From: Acanthamoeba lenticulata | Lineage: Eukaryota; Discosea; Longamoebia; Acanthamoebidae | DNA length: 44,325 nt | Direction of reading: 5' to 3' | Assembly (NCBI GenBank): GCA_002179805.1 | Contig: NAVB01002131.1 | Location: 1 to 44,325 of the forward strand | Shown here: positions 1 through 11,000 of the stretch, in pieces | Layout: the number at the start of each line of letters is the position of its first letter | Numbering within the stretch: position 1 is the stretch's first letter | Notes under the pieces: generated by a model | The model's database searches: none | What the model saw: only the letters and a program-made list of their open reading frames with translations | What the model was told of the DNA's origin: nothing | Program-made: the position numbers and the translations under genes

Positions 1-2283
1 CGTTGACGCTGGCCCACCTGGACACCTCTTCCGCCGTCCATTCGGACATTTCCATGCGCTCAAGGAAGGCGTAGATGTTGTTGTTGTTGATGCTGCTGCT
101 TGGGCTCGTGCTCGTGCACTCGCCGGCCTCGCGGATGAACTTGAGGAGGCGCTTGCGCTCGCCCAACTTTGTCACGCCGACGCTCTGCAGCGTGTTGCTG
201 TCGCTCTTGAGGAGGATCTCACCGGTGACTTTGGCCTTCTTAACGGCTGTCCGCGTCTCTTCGGAGAAGCCGGCCTTGAGGAGGTATTCCACCAGCTCCT
301 TCGTCGACCACCGCGCCAAAACTACGCGGCACCACCAAAAAAAGAACGAAAAGAGATCAGCCAATAGATCGAAAAACGAAAACGAAAGCGACAGAAAAAA
401 TGAAATTGATCATGAGAAAGAAAAGGGGGACGGCGGTACCAGAGGCGCTGACGGGAACCAAAGGGAGCAGTGCGTCGGACGAGAAGGCGCGCGCTGGTTC
501 AGGCTCGCTGGCGATGAGCGTCGGGCGAAGAGACGGCCGCTTGCCCATGAGCAGGCCGCTCTCCTCGCCGGTGCTGCGCGACAGCTTCTGGAAGAGTGAC
601 CGCGTGGTGGTGTTGCCTCCGGCGCCACCGCTGCCGCTCTCCTCCCCGCTTCCACTCTCGCCGTTGCTGCTGTTGGAGCTGTGGTCCTCGTCGTCGTCCT
701 CGCCGTCGCTTCCGCTGACGCTGCTGCCGGGGCTCAGGCTCGGACTCGACTCGAAACGGGGCGAAAGCGTCGCGAGCGCAAAGCGCGTCTGCTGTCGCGC
801 GCCAGGGAAGATGAACCCGCTGGCGTTGTCGCCACCGCGGCCGAGGTCGTCGGCGCTGCGCACCACCGAGAGCCGCACGCCGGCAGTGCCGGGAGTGACA
901 GGCAGCTGGAGGTTGCTGTCCGTTTGGGCCAAAGGCGACGCGTAGGAGTGGTCAAGCGAGCCGGACCGGGGCGAGACTTCGCTCGGCTGCTGTTCCGCAT
1001 CACCTCCGTTGCCGGCGGGTTTGTTGTTGCGCTTTTTGTTGAAAATGGATTTGCGGCCGAGTGTCTTGGCGATGCCGCCGAGGCCGGCCGACGAGTCGTC
1101 CACCTGGCTGGGGCTTCCAGGCAGGTTGCCGCTGCCGTGAATTTCCGAGTCGAGGCACTCCTGCGGGTTGTTGAAAACATCAGAATATTAATAAATAAAT
1201 AAATAAATAAATAAATGCGGGAGGACGTACAACGATCGCAAAGACGGCAGAGTGAAACTTGGGGACGCACATGCGGATGAAGTTCTGGTGAAGCTCGTGG
1301 ATCGACGTGTCGTCCTCGAGACCAGTCTCATTGAAGACGTTCTGCAGCAGCTTGGCGATCTTGACCAGGGCCTTGCGGGCGGCGAGCGAGAGCTCCTTGC
1401 CGGGCTTGACGAGGCCGTAGAGCTCGGGCGACACGATGGCCGGGCAGTAGCAGCGGAGGCCCACGAGTGCGCCCACCGCGCGGAACTCAAAGTCGGGGAA
1501 GCGCTCGCGGGCCGCCGTGTACAAGAGGCGCACGACGGCCTTGAGCAGCCGCGGCGAGTCGGTCAGCACGTCGAGGACGGCCCGAAACATCTTCTCGGCC
1601 CACCCTACGAGCCACCGGGCCATGGCCTCGCCATCGAGGTCCTCCTTCTTCTTGGCTCTATTGTTGTGTTGTTGTGGTGTGATTGGTGATCGGAGGTTAG
1701 CAAATTAGACAATGGATCGATTGCCCACGTGAGCTTAAGCTCGATTCTTCCCAAACATGGGTCTTAGGAGGTGCCATCTCCGGCTGCAACAAGATATATG
1801 TGATAGACCAATATATGGGTCTATTATATGTGTCTCGGTGTAACGGGGGCATATGAACTTATCACATGTGCGCGCGAAAAAGGATCCACGTCCGAAGAAG
1901 TGGCAAGGAGAGGAAGGGGAGGAGAACGCACTCTTTGGAGATTTCCTTGACGAGGGGGGCTAGCCGGGCCAAGGCCTTGAGCGAGGAGGCGCGCACGAAC
2001 TCGCCCACAAGGTCCACCATCAGCGTCTCTTCGCGCCAGAGCTGGGCCTCAGCCACTGTCCCAATCACGCCACATCACGTCAGAAGTGCGGAAAATAAAA
2101 AAAGGAGAACAGAATGAAAACGCGGGAAGAAGCAGCGGGGGGGGGGGATGTTAGCACACCAGTGGAGGCGACCTCCTTGAGGATTGCTCGTTCGAGAAGA
2201 GGCAAGATGCACTCGTCGGTCTCGGAGAAGAGGCCGACGACGGCCGCAGACCACTCCCTCCGCGTAGAAGTGGAGGCCTCCAT
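1..2283 (-). CDS. RasGAP protein with C-terminal SAM domains (3' end cut by window edge)
   Basis: Likely stimulates GTP hydrolysis by Ras-type GTPases. Five exons join in frame: 2160-2283, 1932-2055, 1231-1657, 440-1160 and <1-321. The ATG at 2283 opens a helical lead-in. Exon 2 encodes the LWREETL...FVRASSLKAL stretch that matches the RasGAP core, and exon 3 the hallmark VGLRCYCPAIVSPELYG (the FLRxxxPA block). Exon 4 is a Ser/Gly/Glu-rich disordered linker of about 240 residues. Exon 5 encodes a SAM domain (WSTKELVEYLLKAGF to GERKRLLKFIREAG), and the last visible residues (WTAEEVSRW) look like the start of a second SAM domain. The canonical arginine finger was not located with certainty. SAM domains suggest oligomerisation or scaffold binding. 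The family call is strong; the Ras target is unknown. Confidence 0.85.
1191..1216. repeat. (AAAT)n microsatellite in RasGAP intron
   Basis: About six copies of the AAAT tetranucleotide lie in the intron between exons 3 and 4 of the RasGAP gene. The same tetranucleotide recurs in introns at 5448-5470 and 24949-24967. Confidence 0.85.
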
Positions 2284-3348
2284 TTTGCGTTTGTTGTAGT
2301 GTGGCGAGGCGTTAGAAATGGCCACGACGGGCTCGGTTCGAACGGAGAACGTGCGGCTGACGAAATGGAGTTGGCGTGTGTGTGTGAAGGGCAAATGCTA
2401 CGGAGACGGTGGCTGTGCAGCAGGAGCTTAAGCGGCGGGTGTGGGAAGGAAGATGCGAAGCTGAGTGGTTTGTGGCGAGAGGTTGCCAAGCTTGGGTCAC
2501 TGCCTGGGCGAGCACAGTCACCTCGGAGGTTGCGCGATGAAATGGGGGCCAAGTTAACTGTGGGGAAGACCACGATGTCGTCTGGTTATGTACGTCCCCG
2601 TGAATTTGCGTGGTTGACGTCAACGTTGATGCACGGTGGCGTGATTGGCGTACTCCTGACGTCACAAAGACCGAGATGAGTTACCTCAACTGGACCTGCT
2701 CCTCGTCACCGCGGCAAAACGTCGTCACCAGCTGATGTCGTGGCCGCGTTTAATTTCTGTAATTACGACGCTGGTGCCATGTTTTTTCCCCGTTTTGGGG
2801 GGGGGGACGAAGGTAAACTAAGGTACCGAAGTTGCTGTGGTGTTCTTTTTGCTCGGGCGGCTCCTGGAAGTGAAATGGGGTCTTTTGTGCCAACGCGTTC
2901 TTGGCCCCTCTTTGTTTGTTGGCTCACCCGCACTGTCGTTACCCGACTCTGCTTGAGCCCACATAACCTCGGAAGCTGCCCCCACCACCAGCTGGGTGGT
3001 CGATGGAGCGCCAATGTGTCCGCCCTATCGACCAGAGTTTCCTAAAGAGGTAAAATTTCGACCTACAAGTTATGCGTTTTCAGCCTGCCGGAAGCGTGCA
3101 CGCTTGATCGTTCTGCGATTCTTAGCGCCGGAGCAAGTCGCAGAGTTCTTGCAGAGTGGGGCCTCTTGCTTGCTGTGCTCATGTTGCTCACTCAGCTGAA
3201 TGGTTAGCGATGATCAATGCGCAAAAGAGGACCAGCAGTTCGCTCACGATAAGCACAACTAACAACATTTCAAAAAGGGAAAAGGGCAAAAGACCAAAAT
3301 TCCGGGAATGGCTGACCACACATTTCGACTTCAAAATGCAAAAAATTC
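2284..3348. other. Intergenic region between RasGAP-SAM gene and tRNA-Asp
   Basis: No convincing coding exon was seen on either strand across this ~1.06 kb; the open frames are short, start arbitrarily and show no recognisable domain. It should contain the promoter and 5' UTR of the minus-strand RasGAP gene. Its proximal part holds two TGACGTCA palindromes (separate entry). A 10-base G run lies near 2797-2806. Confidence 0.6.
2615..2664. promoter_or_regulatory. Pair of CRE-type TGACGTCA palindromes upstream of RasGAP-SAM gene
   Basis: Two perfect TGACGTCA octamers lie at 2615-2622 and 2657-2664, 42 bp apart centre to centre, about 330-380 bp upstream of the start codon at 2283. This octamer is the classical bZIP (CREB/ATF-type) binding site. 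Two exact copies in 50 bp are unlikely by chance in a window this size. Binding and function are inferred only. Confidence 0.4.
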
Positions 3349-3420
3349 TCCCCCGCCGGGATTTGTACCCGGGTCGTCCGCGTGACAGGCGGAAATGCTA
3401 GCCAACTACACCACAGGGGA
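3349..3420 (-). tRNA. tRNA-Asp (anticodon GUC)
   Basis: The minus strand folds as a 72-nt cloverleaf: acceptor TCCCCTG paired with the CGGGGGA end, D arm with TGGTGTAGTTGGCTAGCA, anticodon stem CCGC/GCGG around CTGTCAC (anticodon GTC, Asp), and T arm CCGGG-TACAAAT-CCCGG. The A box (TGGTGTAGTTGG) and B box (GGGTACAAATCCC) Pol III promoters are intact. A TTTTTT terminator follows 3-9 nt downstream on the minus strand (about 3340-3345). No intron. Confidence 0.95.
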
Positions 3421-3615
3421 CTGCGCTATTTGAGGAAGTAGTTGATTTCAAATTTGCCCTCTCACCACAATAAAATATGATAACTGCTAAAAATTATAAT
3501 TGCTTTATTCAAAATATATATTATATGTATGTAATTAAACAATATTGTTATCCTGGCAAATCGAAATTGAATGGTTTTTTGACCTATTAACAAAGATCCC
3601 CAATTCCAAACACAA
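3421..3615. other. AT-rich spacer between divergent tRNA genes
   Basis: This spacer is strikingly AT-rich (runs such as AAATATATATTATATG near 3513-3528) within GC-rich flanks. It separates two divergently transcribed tRNA genes. No coding potential was seen. Confidence 0.7.
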
Positions 3616-3688
3616 GCCGGCCTAGCTCAGTCGGTAGAGCGCAAGACTCTTAATCTTGTGGTCGTGGGTTCGAGCCCCACGGTCGGCT
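3616..3688 (+). tRNA. tRNA-Lys (anticodon CUU)
   Basis: A 73-nt cloverleaf: acceptor GCCGGCC paired with GGTCGGC, D arm TAGCTCAGTCGGTAGAGC, anticodon arm CAAGA-CTCTTAA-TCTTG (anticodon CTT, Lys), and T arm CGTGG-GTTCGAG-CCCCACG. Both internal Pol III boxes (TAGCTCAGTCGG and GGTTCGAGCCC) are canonical. A TTTT run shortly after the 3' end (about 3695-3698) is the likely terminator. No intron. Confidence 0.96.
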
Positions 3689-3757
3689 ATCTCTTTTGTT
3701 TCTTGTTTTGCGCGCCAGAGCCAAAAAGTCCATGCTGCCAGCCACACAGCGCAGGGC

Positions 3758-4597
3758 TCAGGCCCCAGCGAGGCGGACTTTTCGGAAGGTGAGGGATACC
3801 CGTCGGTGCCGCACAATCTGGTGCCCATCCACCTTGTCCTTCTTACGCGCTGGAATGCAGTGTGTCCACTCGTATCGTGCCGCGCCCTTCATGAGCACGA
3901 GCGAACAGCGTTCAAGCCTGACTGGGTGGGTAGTCTTGGTGGCCTTGTGCTTGAACTCCATCACACAGGACGAGCCAAGGCTAACAGAAACGATCTCGTT
4001 ATCAAAGAGGTTGGGCTTGTCAACATGCGCACTGATGCCCTGTGGTACGCGCATGCATCATGCCTGAGTAATGAACAAACTCGCGGCCGCGAGCACACAC
4101 TCAACAGTGTGCTGCACTTGGCCAAGAGGCTACGAAGGCACATACCTGCCCTGGGAGGTATTCGTTGATGATGACCTGGTCTGGTCGTTGTGAGAGAACG
4201 TGTCGCGCGAGTAGTCGGTCGATTAGAAAATCGAGAAAATCAGGCAACTCACCCAGTTTCATGCTGTGGGTGAGCTCTCTACTTCTGCAAACCACGTTTT
4301 CGCCCAAGCGAACATTGTTAACAGATGCGGTAATCGCTTAAAAAAAAGTCGTCATTCGTACTTGTAATCGTATTTGTAACCGTAGTGTTGAACTCGACGT
4401 TTGAGATCATACAGCCACTGGCCTCGATCAATGTGTTCCAACAGCTCTCTCTCCTCCTCGGCAGTGATGAAATTTTCCACGTAGGTTAATCCTTCAATCT
4501 CTACCTTCTCCACCGCTCCGCCCTTTGGCGTTTCTGCCCCGTTCCTCACGCCATTGCGCCCCTCTTCGCCACAGTGCTTCTTAATGGGTCGTTCCAT
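3758..4597 (-). CDS. AlkB-homologue 2-oxoglutarate/Fe(II) dioxygenase
   Basis: Probable oxidative demethylase of alkylated nucleic acid, or a tRNA hydroxylase, of the ALKBH6/ALKBH8 core type. Three exons (4362-4597, 4146-4284, 3758-4039) splice in frame to 218 residues. Visible hallmarks are [13 protein letters not shown] in the nucleotide-recognition region, [16 protein letters not shown] with the iron ligands H130 and D132, the distal iron ligand H185 in WTHCIP, and the 2-oxoglutarate-binding RVSLTFR near residues 205-211. No RRM or methyltransferase domain is present, so it is not a full ALKBH8. The start at 4597 (MERPIKKH) is the first in-frame ATG; the open frame upstream has none. The stop lies 70 bp from the 3' end of the convergent tRNA-Lys. 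Family certain; substrate unknown. Confidence 0.9.
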
Positions 4598-4765
4598 TCT
4601 GGGCGGGGCTTGCCACGACGGGCCCTCTCGTGCGGCACTGTGTTTTCTTCTGCCTTGAGCTGATACTTTTCGTGTCCTTCGCCTCCTATCTTTTTCCTCT
4701 AATTTTTTATCTTTTTGTTGGTAAAAAGTCAATATTAATTTAGGACATAATAAATAATAATTTGC

Positions 4766-7700
4766 TCACGCAGGGGCCGATCGAGGTGGAACGGCTGGTG
4801 AGGCTACTCCGCCCGTGGATGTCGAGGAAGCGGCCCATGAGGCCGAGAGGAGACGGGACACGTCCCACACGACCTGGTAGAACTCGATCTTGTCACCCTT
4901 GAACGTGAAGATGGCCACCGCGCTCACGTTGATCAGCTGCTCCGTTGGTCGCATTTCCCACAGCTTGGCCCGCCACATCTGTTGTTGTTGTGGTGGTGGT
5001 ATGTTTTTGTTTAGTTTTTGTTGAGTTGTGTTTTCTTGAGTGTTGCTTTGTTCTTGTTTTGTGCATGGGGCAGCGTACGCCGGCGAGGGTGAGCTTGGTC
5101 CACACACGAGAGGCAGCAGCATCTACCGTGATCTCTCCAACGCCGACCATCGCGCGCTCAAATACCTGCATACGCGAGAGAGCACGAGCAAAGCCAGAGT
5201 TGTTGTAAGTAAGAGAACGTTTCCTCCTTAGTCTTAAGTAGTGGCAGTCGAGACGGGTATATATGGGCAAACCTTGTGGATGAGGGTGATCTCGGCCTTG
5301 ATCTCGTCTATGCCACAGCCGTTGGCCGATGGGCCCGACTTGGACAGCGTCCCGCTCGTCCGCACGCGCTCATCAAAAATCTCGTTCAGCTCTGAGGACC
5401 GCCGCAGAGGCGATGTAAGGAACCGCCAGACGCCATCATCAACACACAAATAAATAAATAAATAAATAAAATGAATAACAAAAATGCACACCTTTGAACA
5501 TCTCGCGGTTCACAGCGTAAAGAACATAACGCTCGACCTTGGCCTTCATCGCGCGCGCCACCTCCGGCAGCGCTGCCGCCGGCGTGGCCGCCAGTGGCAG
5601 GTTGAGGCTCAGCGCCGCGGCTGCCGTCAGATTCGTCGACGGCCTGAAAAATTATAAAGAGCAAAAATTAATAAATCAAGTTTTGATGGAGATAAAGTGC
5701 AAGTAAAAAGATCAACAGAAAGGGGGCGTACGCTTTGGTGACGTTCTCCGTCTTGAGGCCAAACTTGCGGCCCGGGAAGGGGAGGTTGAAGGTCATACGG
5801 TTGGGGTAGACCAGCCGCTCGCGCAGGAACTTCTTAAACGTGGTGATCAAATACTCGTCCACCTTGGGCAACCATCGCCCGAGATCGATGTGCCTCCTGA
5901 TGCAAACCGTCAGCAACCGGTCGATCGATCCATCCGTTGTGTGAGGGCGAGGATGCGCACTTTTCACCGACGGCGACCTCGATGGCAAAGTCGCAGGCGG
6001 GCATGGCCGTGAACGACGCGCAGAAGCGCTCTTGCAGCTTGTGCGGTCCGTACAGCACCAGCTGCACTCGTGGGCCGCATCACCACCGAATACCAAAAAT
6101 GAATTTTGGATCTGTTTTTCTTAAGAAATTAAGGAAAGTCGTACCTTGCCAGAGAGCTGCATGAGCTTGACAGTGAACTTGAGCGGGAAGACGGCTATCC
6201 GCTTCACGTAGATGTTGGTCGTGATGGTCACCCCAATTCCTTCCTCATACTCCATGTTGGCCTTCCCGATCTGCACCGCAATCATCACCATTGCAACAGC
6301 GTCGTTGTTACCATCAGGCCTGGCGTTGATTGACTTCCGCTGCACAAATTATTATGTCGTAGGCGCGGGACGCACCACGAGGTTGCTGGTGGGCGACTTG
6401 AGCATCTTGATGCCCTTCAGCTGGAAGAACTTGGACCCTACGTCCACGCTCGACACCACCACGGGCCCCTAATGGGTAATGATGGTGAGGATGACGACCA
6501 TCGTTATGACAATGGCCGCCACGTGCCACAAGGAAGTTGAAATAAGCGTCACACGGACCATGAAGGAAGGCCGCTTGCTGGCCTTGACGTCGAACTTCTT
6601 CTGAAGGCGGCTGAGGAGCTTCTCCTTAAACACCGGCGAATGCTGCGTGGCCATGTTGTCATGCGTCGGTCAACGTCGAGGAGGAATTGGGAGGGAATGA
6701 GAGAGAGAGAGAGAGAGGGGAAACGCACCTGCATGTCCTTGAAATTGCGCTCGAGGAGGATGTTGAACCACTCGCAGTCCTCGTAGGCGGCGCGGTTGAG
6801 TTCATGCCACTCCTCGAGCCCAAAGTAGTTGACGTTGCTGCTGCCGCTCTCTTCGCCTCCGTCCTCGTCTTCCTCCGACCATCGGCCCTCGCGCTTCTCC
6901 TTCTCCATCCTCTTTTTGTTCTGTTTCCTTTTCTTCTCCTCGAGCTTTTCGCGTTCCTTCTCCTTCTTCTTGGCCTCCTTTTTTTCCTGCTTCTCCTTTT
7001 CCTTGCCTTTGTCCTTCTTTTCCTTTGGGCTCGCCTCGGCCGGCGCGACGGCGGGCTGCCGCGGGATCACCGGTGAACCCAAGGGCGACGATGGCCCGGC
7101 CGACTGGTTGGTCCCGACCGTCGGGAACGGCGCCATTGGCGACGAGCGCGTCGGCACGGCCGAGCCCGAGACGCTCGCCATTGTTGGCGACACCAACGTC
7201 GAGGTCGAAGCAGTAGAGGTCGACGTCCAAGCCGATGACGACGACGACGACGACGGAGGTCCCGAGGGGATGGTGGCAGCAAACGAAGCTGAGTACGAGG
7301 AAGAAGGTGAAGGCTCGTCGAGGCTGCTGACCACCGATGACGGAGGCAGCGATGGATCAGACGATACGCGCGAAGGCGTCAACGCGGCCGATGACGATGA
7401 CGAGGTGGAAGTCGTCGTGGAAGTAGCGGCGGGTGGCGTCGGCGACGAGGGCCTGGACGTGCGGGTGACAAAGGCGAGGGCTTTGGCCCACTTGCGCAGC
7501 TGCTGGGCGTCGGGCTCGACCGTGCGCAGGAAGCACTGGTAGGAAGCCAGTTTGCGGTGCGTTACTAGGTAGAAGGCCGCCGCCGACAAGTCTGCGCTAC
7601 CGCTGCCGCTGCCGTCGATGGACGACAGTACCGCTGTCGACAACATTGTGGGCGAGCCCGGCGGGGAGGCCGATGGCAACGACGTCGGTGATGGCGTTGT

Positions 7701-10513
7701 CGGGGCGTCGGCCGGTGCCTCGAGCACGAAGCTGGGCAGGTTGGGCACCGACGCCGAGAGTGTCGAGCTGGGAGTGGCCTCCGCGGTGGTCGATTCGGCC
7801 CCGGCGGCAGCACGAGGCAGCCTCGGGGACAGCCGTAGGCTAGGTGCTGATGGTGGAGACAAGCTTGAAGAAGACGATGAAGAAAAGGATGACGACGATG
7901 AAGAAGAAGAGGAAGGAACAGAAGAGCTGGAGGAAGACATGGCTGGAGAAGATATCTGGTAGAAGATGTTGGCCGCCACGTCCTCGCGGTAGAGCCGGAT
8001 CATGGCGGGGTACACGTTGGTTTGCAGTTCCAGAACGCACTCCGGCAGCTTAATGAGTCCTCCGCACGTCCCCACCGCGCCCGACTACACCCACAAAACA
8101 AAATAATCAGAAACTGTTTCGAAATAACCGAAATCAAAATAACACAAAAATAAAACTTCAAGAGAATTATGTGCGTACGGAGGACTGCTTGAAGTAGATG
8201 AGGTTGGAGCCCTTGAGGACGAACCAAAAGCGGTAGAAACGGGTCGAGTAGGTAGGGATGCTCATCTCGAGCCACCCGCGCAGGATGACCTCCCCATCGA
8301 GGATTCGCGGGATAGGCAGCAACTGAGGCGGCGGGGGCTGTTGCTGCTGGGGCGGGGGCTCGCTCGGCGCCTCGACCGCGCTGCTGCTGTCCTCCATGGA
8401 CGCGTCGGCACTGGCGGAAGGGTCCGTGTCGTCGTCGGCGTCGACATCGGCGTCGTCTTCCTCCTCCCAGCCAACGGGCCCTGTGGCGGCGCTAGAGCCA
8501 GCGCCAGAGGTCGCGACCGAGGTCGCCATGTTGATGGCGGCAAGCAGGGCGGCCTCCCACGCGGCAACTTCGTCCACTGACGTTCCGCGGAATGCGACGT
8601 AGCGCTTCTCGCGCTTGGCCCGCTTGGCGCCATCGCTCTCGAGGCCAGAGCCCTCGTCTCTGATCCAGCTGCCCCGCGTGTTGGTGCTGCCGGCCGTGGT
8701 CGGCACGCTGGTGCTGCTGGCGACGACGGCGAGTCCTTCGTCCTCGCTCCCCTCTGGCAGCGCTGTCGACTGCTGCGACGGCGGGCCGGGCACAGCAGCC
8801 GGTTCACGATCGCTGTCGGGGGCCTCGCGCTTGCCCATGGTCACGGCGCCGTCGTTCAGCTTCTCTCGGTCCTTGTCCTTCTTCATGAGGCGTTTCTGCG
8901 CCTTGTCCACGCGCTCGAGTTCGCGCCGGCGGTCCTTCTCCTCGCGCTCGCGTTGGCGCTTCTCGCGCCGCTCCTGCTCGCGGATGGTCTTGGCCAGCTT
9001 CTTCTGCATCTGCTTGGCGCGCTTGGCCCGCTCCCGCTCCTCCTTCTCGAGTTTGCTACTGCTGCTTGGCAACTGCTTGCTGCTGTGACTCGTGCTCCGC
9101 CTGCCGCTGAGGCTGCTTTCAAAATCAATGCCCGAGCCATCGCTGCTGTCGTCGCCGCTGGCCCGGCCCAGGAACTCGTCGCTGCGCACCACCCGCAGCG
9201 GCTGGCCGGTACGCGGTGGCGGCAGGAGCGGCGGGTTGTGGTGTTCGCCCTCGAGCGGCAGCTCCTCGTCGACAGCTTCAAACTCGCGCGTGCCGTCCGA
9301 GTCCGAATGGTCAGAGCCCAGAGACGTCGTCAGCGCCATAAACGCGCTCGAGTCTGTTATGGCCCGCCCCAGTCCCGTCCCGCGTCGACATTAAGTCAGA
9401 TCAAAAGCAGGTTGCCAAGTCAGGCCAGCCTTTGAAGACAGGTGGCCAGGCGACGTACAGCGATCCTTTTGGATGAGCTTGAACTTGAGGATACCGCCCT
9501 TCTTGGTGGAGCGCTTGACAACGAGCTCGCAGTGGGCCAGCAGGATCGACGCACGCGGCCGCTTGCTCTGCGATGTGATCACCACAACGTGAGCCCAGAG
9601 CCAGTCTCGGCTTTGGGGAAAAGGCAGGGATTGAAAAAACAGCAGCAGCGCACCTTGGGAGACGAGTAGTAGAAGAGGCGGTCGTTGTGGAGCACGACCC
9701 ACCGCTTCCGCCACACCTTCATACGCTTCCAATGGACGCTCAGCCAGCCCTCCCGGTGGTGGTCGTGGATGATGGTCGGAGCCGAGTCGACGACGCCGGA
9801 CGACAGCACCAATGTGCCGTCGGCTGGCGACGGCTGCACGTACGCAGTCATAGACGGAGGCGCCGGTGCGGAGGACGATGTCGATGACGAAGGTGGCGCT
9901 GGAGCTGGTCCGGGCAGGAGGACTTCGCTGCTGGTGCCGACAGCGGTCCAGCTGCCACTGATGGTGCCGCGGTGGTTGGCCTTTTTGTCCTCCTTTCGCT
10001 TCCGCTTGTCATCCTTCTTCTGCTGCTTCTGTTGGCGCTTTTCGTCCTTTTTCTGTTGCTTATGCGCCCGCTTGGCGTCTTTCTGCGATGCACCCAAAGA
10101 GAAGGAGGGACACGATCTCAGGGCTCCATCATGAACGCAGGGCGTGGTGTGCTTGGTCATAACAACAGCGTCGTTACAACGCATAGGCGGGAGCGAACCT
10201 TGGAGAGCGCGAAACTGGCCTGGTCGGTGGCGGTCGCTGCGTCGGGCAAGGGAGCGGCCGTATCAGGGCGCGGGCTGTCGTCGTCAGGATCAAGGGAGAG
10301 CGGCAAGGCTGTTCCCGATGAGAGGGCTGAGGATGAGGAAGATGAGGAGGATGAAGACGAGGACGGATCGGCCGTGCCCGGGCAGACGACAGGCGAGGCG
10401 ATGATGTGCTCATTCTTTTTAATCTTGCGCGAGAGGAACTGGAATGCAGCCCAAACAAGCATCGCTACCGAGAAGACATTGCCTAGAAGAAAGATGAAGA
10501 CGTACGCCCACAT
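4766..10513 (-). CDS. NVJ2/TEX2-like SMP lipid-transfer protein with split PH domains and a C-terminal SnoaL-like domain
   Basis: Predicted membrane-contact-site lipid carrier. Fourteen exons join in frame to about 1530 residues. The N-terminus (WAYVFIFLLGNVFSVAMLVW) is a single transmembrane anchor. PH domain 1 starts at HREGWLSVHWKRMKVWRKRW (about 9.7 kb) and ends at YVAFRGTSVDEVAAWEAALL (about 8.55 kb), split by a ~210-residue charged insert. PH domain 2 starts at VILRGWLEM...YFKQSS and ends at YQCFLRTVEPDAQQLRKWAK, split by a ~130-residue Ser/Pro insert. The SMP domain follows: CEWFNILLERNFKDMQ, KASKRPSFM, LMQLSGKLVLYGP, WLPKVDEYL and RLVYPNRM. TM-PH-SMP order matches yeast Nvj2 and animal TEX2. 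The last ~150 residues look like a SnoaL/NTF2-type fold (INVSAVAIFTFKGDKIEFYQ). Twelve frame-preserving introns make an accidental join unlikely. Confidence 0.85.
5448..5470. repeat. (AAAT)n microsatellite in SMP-protein intron
   Basis: About five to six AAAT units inside the intron between exons 11 and 12 of the SMP/SnoaL gene, sense-strand TTTA. Confidence 0.85.
6700..6717. repeat. (GA)n dinucleotide repeat in intron
   Basis: Nine consecutive GA units inside the SMP-gene intron that follows the FKDMQ exon. Confidence 0.85.
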
Positions 10514-11000
10514 TTTCCAACGCCGCGCCTGTCTTTTCAAGTAATCGGTGGTGAATCAGCTGCTCTCCGCTCCTTCGAAGAGTTGCTTGAGCTCAAGCTA
10601 GTAGGGTTGTCAAAGAAGGCGAAGGCAGACGGCAGAACCAGGCAGCATTACGCCAAGTCAAGGCACTTCGTCGAAGAACGCAAGTTCGCCGGTTGGCTCA
10701 ACCACCACAACAGGCAAACCAGAAGAGAAAAACGGCGCGCCAAAAAAATATATAAATAACAGAATAAAATTGTATTTCCTAAAAGGTTGTCGACCCACGC
10801 AAGGTTCCTTAGAAACGAAATGAATTCAAAAAGAAAAGCGTAAAGCAAAAAACAGCTCCATAGAGCTCTTGGCCACAACACCCTCGCAACACACCACACA
10901 AACGGAAGAAGAGCGTTGCTAGCTCAACTCTTGCACACGTTGTCACGCAAGCAGCTTGAAGCTCCACCACCTCTCTTCCGTTTGTATTGTCGAAAGAGAC
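10514..11000. promoter_or_regulatory. Divergent promoter region between SMP protein and tyrosine phosphatase genes
   Basis: A 487-bp head-to-head spacer that must hold both promoters. It has an AT-rich patch at about 10745-10790 in GC-moderate sequence. I see no unambiguous TATA box and no coding exon. Confidence 0.5.

Noticed and set aside
2740..3045. 101-residue plus-strand open frame
   Set aside because: No domain, no splice partners and mixed composition; better explained as intergenic.
4362..4732. Longer N-terminus for the AlkB protein (upstream Lys/Arg-rich frame)
   Set aside because: The open frame continues upstream but contains no ATG before 4597; kept the shorter model.
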